Assembly: GCA_913020705.1 (NCBI GenBank)
Contig: CAJWBY010000035.1
Span: forward strand, 1 to 30,843
Direction of reading: 5' to 3'
Length of the DNA: 30,843 nt
Source of the DNA: an uncultured Colwellia sp.
GTDB lineage: Bacteria; Pseudomonadota; Gammaproteobacteria; Enterobacterales; Alteromonadaceae
The notes under the pieces were generated by a model that worked only from the letters and a program-made list of their open reading frames with translations, was not told the DNA's origin and searched no databases. A program made the translations under genes and the position numbers. Shown here in pieces: positions 27,035-30,843 of this stretch; positions within the stretch are counted from its first letter, which is position 1; each line of letters begins with the position of its first letter.

Positions 27035-27757
27035 ATGAAAATAATTGCTCATCGAGGTGCGAGTGGAGAGTTCCCTGAGAACTCTCTTCTGGCTTTCGAA
27101 AACGCAATATTGCAACAAGCTGACGGTATTGAGCTAGACGCTCAGTATCATAAGCTTTCAGGGAAATTTGTTTTATTGCATGACTCCTATGTAAAAGACA
27201 ACGCGGGTAATGAATTTCATTTCAATGAATTACCCTTAGCAGATCTCCTCTCTATTACCAAAAGCAATCAACCTATTACGACCCTCGATGAAGCATTGAA
27301 AGCTATTAATGGTCGTACTTTGGTAAATATCGAATTAAAAACTTCAGTTGCAGACGCGACTAATATAGATATCATTGTTCAAGCATTAATAAAATTATTG
27401 AATGAATATACTCAAAATCAAAAATTTAGTTATGCTCAGTTTATAATTTCTGCCTTTAACCACCATTTATTGCTAGCGGTTAAAGACCTTATCCCTGAAG
27501 TAGAAACTGCTGCATTAATTGCGCATTACCCTTTAAGTATTGATGAATATAAGATAAAGCTTCAAGCTCAATCAATTAACCCTTCAATAGAATGTTTAAA
27601 TCAAAAATTGGTCAATGACATTCATCAACTTGGCTTATCTGTTTGGGTTTACACCGTAGATCGTGAACAAGATATACTAAGATGTAAACAATTAGGCGTT
27701 GACGCAATTTTTACCAACTATCCAGCTCGTACTAAACTAATCGTTGAAGAAAATTAG
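27035..27757 (+). CDS. Glycerophosphodiester phosphodiesterase (UgpQ-like)
   Basis: Hydrolyses deacylated phospholipids to glycerol 3-phosphate and an alcohol. The 240-residue protein is the cytoplasmic size, with no signal peptide. Catalytic residues are visible: H6-R7 (IAHRGAS), E15-N16 (PENS), E33 and D35 (GIELDAQ), H49-D50 (LLHDSYV), plus WVYTVD and the final IFTNYPA. The ATG is 2 bases after psd with little Shine-Dalgarno sequence, so translation is probably coupled. The pairing with psd suggests a shared role in phospholipid turnover (inference). Confidence 0.92.
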   Translation: MKIIAHRGASGEFPENSLLAFENAILQQADGIELDAQYHKLSGKFVLLHDSYVKDNAGNEFHFNELPLADLLSITKSNQPITTLDEALKAINGRTLVNIELKTSVADATNIDIIVQALIKLLNEYTQNQKFSYAQFIISAFNHHLLLAVKDLIPEVETAALIAHYPLSIDEYKIKLQAQSINPSIECLNQKLVNDIHQLGLSVWVYTVDREQDILRCKQLGVDAIFTNYPARTKLIVEEN

Positions 27758-27850
27758 AATTTTAAAAATTAAAAATCCTTAGATATCAAAGTCGTGTTAC
27801 AAAAGAATGACACTATAAAGAAAAGTGGTTGCTCATTTTATCAACACAAG

Positions 27851-27868
27851 ATACGATTGCATTCGTAT
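27851..27868. promoter_or_regulatory. Candidate BlaI-type operator (palindrome)
   Basis: ATACGATTGCATTCGTAT has arms ATACGA and TCGTAT around TGCA and is palindromic at 16 of 18 positions. It ends 34 bases before the blaI-like ATG. It overlaps possible promoter elements (TACGAT as a -10, or TTGCAT as a -35). BlaI-family repressors bind such dyads as dimers; binding here is inferred. Confidence 0.5.
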
Positions 27869-27902
27869 ATAACTTTAATTATTCATAGCTTAAGGAATTT
27901 CA

Positions 27903-28283
27903 ATGGCTCGAGATAATATAAATATCAAGCCTACAGAAGCAGAGTTAACTTTGCTTAATGTTCTCTGGAAAGTCGGTCCAGCAACTGTTCGTCAGGTTCA
28001 TGACGTTGTTAGTAAAACTCAAAAAACAGGCTACACTACAGTTTTAAAGATTTTACAAATTATGCATGAAAAAACGTTGGTCATTCGTGATGAAAGTAAC
28101 CGAGCACATGTATATGCGCCAGCTAATAGTGAGACTTTTACTCAATCTTCATTATTAAAAGATCTCGCTTCAAAAGCTTTCGGTGGCTCAACATCAAAGT
28201 TAGTTATGCGAGCTTTAGATGAATCCACCAGTAAAGAGGAAATTGCCGATATTCGCCAATTACTCAATGATTTAGAAAAATAG
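27903..28283 (+). CDS. BlaI/MecI/CopY-family transcriptional repressor
   Basis: A 126-residue winged-helix repressor. The N-terminal domain has PTEAELTLLNVLWKVGPATVRQVHDVV and the recognition-helix region TGYTTVLKILQIMHEK. The C-terminal dimerisation helices cover about 80-126. In known systems a partner M56 protease inactivates or triggers cleavage of the repressor. AAGGA is 7 bases upstream of the ATG. The M56 gene follows after 57 bases. The regulon is unknown: nothing in the window looks like a beta-lactamase. Confidence 0.93.
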   Translation: MARDNINIKPTEAELTLLNVLWKVGPATVRQVHDVVSKTQKTGYTTVLKILQIMHEKTLVIRDESNRAHVYAPANSETFTQSSLLKDLASKAFGGSTSKLVMRALDESTSKEEIADIRQLLNDLEK

Positions 28284-28340
28284 TAATCGATACACCTGTT
28301 AAAGTAGTATTTATAATGAGCACTTAAACACGGAAGAATA

Positions 28341-30353
28341 ATGCAGGATAACTTAATGAGTAGTCCATTTTTATACAATTTATCGTTAACCCTAATCCAC
28401 TTTATGTGGCAAGGGGTTTTCGTTGCGCTTGCGCTTAAATTGGCATTAACGTTTACTTCTTATAAAAAACCACAATGGCGTTATGCCTTTTCGTCATTGG
28501 CTATGGTTGCAAACTTATTAATACCTTTGTTCACCTTCTTTATTATTTATAAGCCAGACTTCCAACAATTTATTCCATTGATTAATAACAATGTATCACT
28601 TGGAAATTCAATTGGTAATGACATTCAGAGCACAGCTGTTTGGTATTCGAATACGGTTGAATTTTTACCCTATTTGTCATTGACTTGGATAACGATTAGT
28701 TTTGTTCTTGCAGTGAAACTTTTCATTGAATTGTATAATGTTAATCAACTACCTAAAACAGGCACATCTCCAGCTGAATCTGCTCTTGAAGCACGCTTTC
28801 ATCAATTAGCTGAACAAGTAAAATTAAAATGTACACCTCAAATACTAATTTCACTGAAAAATGATGTTCCTATGGCAATTGGTTGGATAAAGCCGGTTGT
28901 ACTTATTCCAGTTACTATGTTGTCGGGTTTAACGCCAGCACAACTTGATATGCTTATTTTACATGAATTAGCTCATATTCGTCGTCACGATTACTTAGTG
29001 AATTTTATTCAGACCTTGGTTGAAATATTCTTATTTTTCCATCCTGGTGTTCGCTGGGTTTCCAAACAAATGCGCAATGAACGTGAATACTGTAGCGACG
29101 ACATTGCTGTTCAGCACTGTGGTAATCCTGTAGCTTACGCACACACCCTCGCAGACACAGCTTCGATATGTAATAGCCATCGAAATCACTCAATACCAGC
29201 AATGGCAATGGCTGCTTCTGGTGGCGATTTAAAGCAAAGAGTTATCCGTTTGATTGATCAAAATCAACATTGTTCGACCAGTAATAACTCAGGTCAATGG
29301 TTGGCTTCTATTGCGATTATTCTTTCAATTATTGGTATTGGCAGCCAGAAATACATTCAAATCCCAACTTTAGATCTAAGCGCAGACAATATTTTATTAT
29401 ATCGTGGCTCAGATGAAAATTTCACAAAAAATAATAACAGTACAAATACCGATAAGGTAGCTCTCCCCTCTTTAGCACAGCAATTATTACATCAAGATGA
29501 TGTAAGCTCTCCAATGCTGAATAAATCATTAAATAATGATCCAATTACTGGCAACCAACACATATCAAATAATAACGATGATATTGTAGCTTTTGGTCAA
29601 GAAGCCTCTCTTAATGTGTCTGAAAAAACATATATCGCTAACAACAACGATTTTGAAATAAATAGTACTGCCAGAAATATCGATAATTTGTTTGTGAAGA
29701 ACATAGATAAAAAATTAACACCTACCACAGAAATTGTGACAAAAACAGCTGTCGATTTAGTAAGAAATACGACCTCAATGAGTAATGACGTGTCACTTTC
29801 AATGAACCAACAGACGCTTGAAACATCATTCCCAGAACTAAGTTTGACTGATAAAAGCGTCACAGAAAAATCTATATCTGAATTGGCCTTTGAACGTACT
29901 GATTCATCAACAAATGGGTCAGTATTAAATAACCCTTATGCCCAACAAGTTGCAAATCTAGTGAGCACTCCATCTCCGCTAAGTTCACAATTAGATATGC
30001 CAACGAGAATAGGTTCAAATGCTATTGAACAAGTACTATCATCCGCTACTCAGTCTTCTAAAAAATTAGTACCCGTTAACTTACCAGCCAAATTGCTAAC
30101 ATCTGTAAACCCTAAATATCCAGCCACTGCCAAACGTAAACGTATTGAAACTGATATTGAAGTCACTTTCACAATCGATACAAAAGGTTATATACGTGAC
30201 ATTCAATATAGTGGAAAAGGTAGAGTTAGTTATTTTCGAAATACTATTCGCTCAGCATTAGATAAATGGCGTTTCACACCTGCAAGTTATAATAACCAGC
30301 CAATAGAAAGCACCATGTCGAAAATATTTTCATTTAGTATTGCTAAAGACTAA
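28341..30353 (+). CDS. BlaR1-like M56 membrane metalloprotease with TonB-like C-terminus
   Basis: A 670-residue inner-membrane protein. Helices are at about 13-37, 50-70, 108-130, with a hydrophobic stretch near 220-235 and a last helix at 318-335. The zinc motif HELAH (H208, E209, H212) is intact, with E249 in REYCSDD the likely third ligand. Where BlaR1 has a penicillin-binding sensor, this protein has a linker of about 230 residues rich in Asn, Ser, Thr and Asp. A TonB C-terminal-like domain (about 580-668: NPKYPATAKRKRIETDIEVTFTID in pieces, KWRFTPA) then follows. GGAAG precedes the ATG. It pairs with the upstream BlaI-like repressor; the signal is unknown. Confidence 0.88.
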   Translation: MQDNLMSSPFLYNLSLTLIHFMWQGVFVALALKLALTFTSYKKPQWRYAFSSLAMVANLLIPLFTFFIIYKPDFQQFIPLINNNVSLGNSIGNDIQSTAVWYSNTVEFLPYLSLTWITISFVLAVKLFIELYNVNQLPKTGTSPAESALEARFHQLAEQVKLKCTPQILISLKNDVPMAIGWIKPVVLIPVTMLSGLTPAQLDMLILHELAHIRRHDYLVNFIQTLVEIFLFFHPGVRWVSKQMRNEREYCSDDIAVQHCGNPVAYAHTLADTASICNSHRNHSIPAMAMAASGGDLKQRVIRLIDQNQHCSTSNNSGQWLASIAIILSIIGIGSQKYIQIPTLDLSADNILLYRGSDENFTKNNNSTNTDKVALPSLAQQLLHQDDVSSPMLNKSLNNDPITGNQHISNNNDDIVAFGQEASLNVSEKTYIANNNDFEINSTARNIDNLFVKNIDKKLTPTTEIVTKTAVDLVRNTTSMSNDVSLSMNQQTLETSFPELSLTDKSVTEKSISELAFERTDSSTNGSVLNNPYAQQVANLVSTPSPLSSQLDMPTRIGSNAIEQVLSSATQSSKKLVPVNLPAKLLTSVNPKYPATAKRKRIETDIEVTFTIDTKGYIRDIQYSGKGRVSYFRNTIRSALDKWRFTPASYNNQPIESTMSKIFSFSIAKD

Positions 30354-30359
30354 AAGTAT

Positions 30360-30843
30360 TTATTGAGCAAAGTGTGACCTTTTACCACCAAACCTTTTAT
30401 GAGACTTCATTTTTTCACGTTGTTCTTCGGTTAATATCTTCATGAAGTTATTTTTAGACTTCGCTCTAATTAACGCCATTTGAGCAAAAGTTTCTTGGTA
30501 TTCACTTTGTAAATCGATAAACGCTTGCTCATTAAAGCTATCTTCCATCGTCAGAACTTTACTTTGTTGATGAAAACTTTTAAGGCTTTCTTTCAACACT
30601 AGACTATTGGTTTTTGCATCTTTGTGAATAACCTTTGCTTGTTCACGTTGTTCATCAGTGAGATCTAAATATCGAGCCATCTTTTTAAACTTTTTTTGCA
30701 TAAAGCGTTCAGATTTCTGAGAATGCTTTGATCCGTCTTGGTTATGTTCAAGAGCAAGTCCGTTTATAAATGCCGAAGCAGAAGCGCTCGTTAATGACAT
30801 GGCTAATACTGAACTTATTAAAAGTACTGATAGTTTATTTTTC
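30360..30843 (-). CDS. Spy/CpxP-like periplasmic protein, 5' end outside the window
   Basis: The ATG at 30798-30800 is not the true start. The frame stays open to the window edge, and upstream codons read KNKLSVLLISSVLA, which continues as MSLTSASASA. Together these make a signal peptide with an A-x-A cleavage site, so the start lies beyond 30843. The mature part is helical and highly charged, with two LT-x-E-Q-R-E-like motifs (LTDEQREQAK and LTEEQREKMK), the LTxxQ pattern of Spy/CpxP proteins. These are periplasmic chaperones or stress-sensor modulators. It converges on the M56 gene with 6 bases between stops. Confidence 0.8.
   Translation of the reverse strand, partial: KNKLSVLLISSVLAMSLTSASASAFINGLALEHNQDGSKHSQKSERFMQKKFKKMARYLDLTDEQREQAKVIHKDAKTNSLVLKESLKSFHQQSKVLTMEDSFNEQAFIDLQSEYQETFAQMALIRAKSKNNFMKILTEEQREKMKSHKRFGGKRSHFAQ

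Noticed and set aside
27791..27815. GTGT...ACAC half-dyad upstream of the blaI-like gene
   Set aside because: The arms are only 4 bases with a long spacer; the palindrome at 27851-27868 is far stronger.

Overview
The window is an AT-rich stretch of a gammaproteobacterial chromosome. The MetJ, Hfq, HflX and Orn sequences and the gene order point to the Alteromonadales, most likely a Colwellia-like marine bacterium. That placement is inferred from protein sequence and gene order, because there is no rRNA here. Almost everything is single-copy core chromosome. I see no insertion sequence, prophage, integron, CRISPR array, tRNA or rRNA.

Layout. Positions 1-4361 form a methionine module: metB-metL on the minus strand and metJ on the plus strand, diverging from an intergenic region full of MetJ-box octamers that overlap recognisable promoters. 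Positions 4385-6112 hold a small membrane protein and a short-form malic enzyme. A 506-base AT-rich gap follows. Positions 6619-16954 (minus) are the classical tsaE-amiB-mutL-miaA-hfq-hflX-hflK-hflC-yjeT-purA supercluster, broken by a terminator between hflC and yjeT and a good promoter just before purA. The nnr gene usually found upstream of tsaE is absent. A 20-codon ORF with a strong Shine-Dalgarno sequence sits in its place. queG (17216-18376, plus) lies beyond it.

Positions 18363-24177 separate queG from orn, which are near neighbours in E. coli. The block holds a three-gene minus-strand operon and an upstream thioesterase-fold gene. The operon is the most unusual part of the window. It encodes a large two-TM hybrid-kinase-like protein in which the phosphorylation residues of every layer (DHp His, HATPase boxes, two receiver Asp, HPt His) appear to be lost. 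It also encodes a small DUF1289 cysteine-motif protein and a receiver-TPR protein whose phosphoacceptor Asp is Ser. I read it as a signalling assembly that works without phosphotransfer (a pseudo-phosphorelay).

Positions 24321-27757 restore E. coli-like order: orn (minus), then rsgA-psd (plus) followed by a glycerophosphodiester phosphodiesterase. Positions 27903-30353 hold a BlaI-type repressor and a BlaR1-like M56 membrane metalloprotease whose C-terminus is a TonB-like domain rather than a penicillin-binding sensor. An 18-base imperfect palindrome before blaI is a candidate operator. The window ends in a Spy/CpxP-like periplasmic protein gene (minus) whose start lies beyond the right edge.
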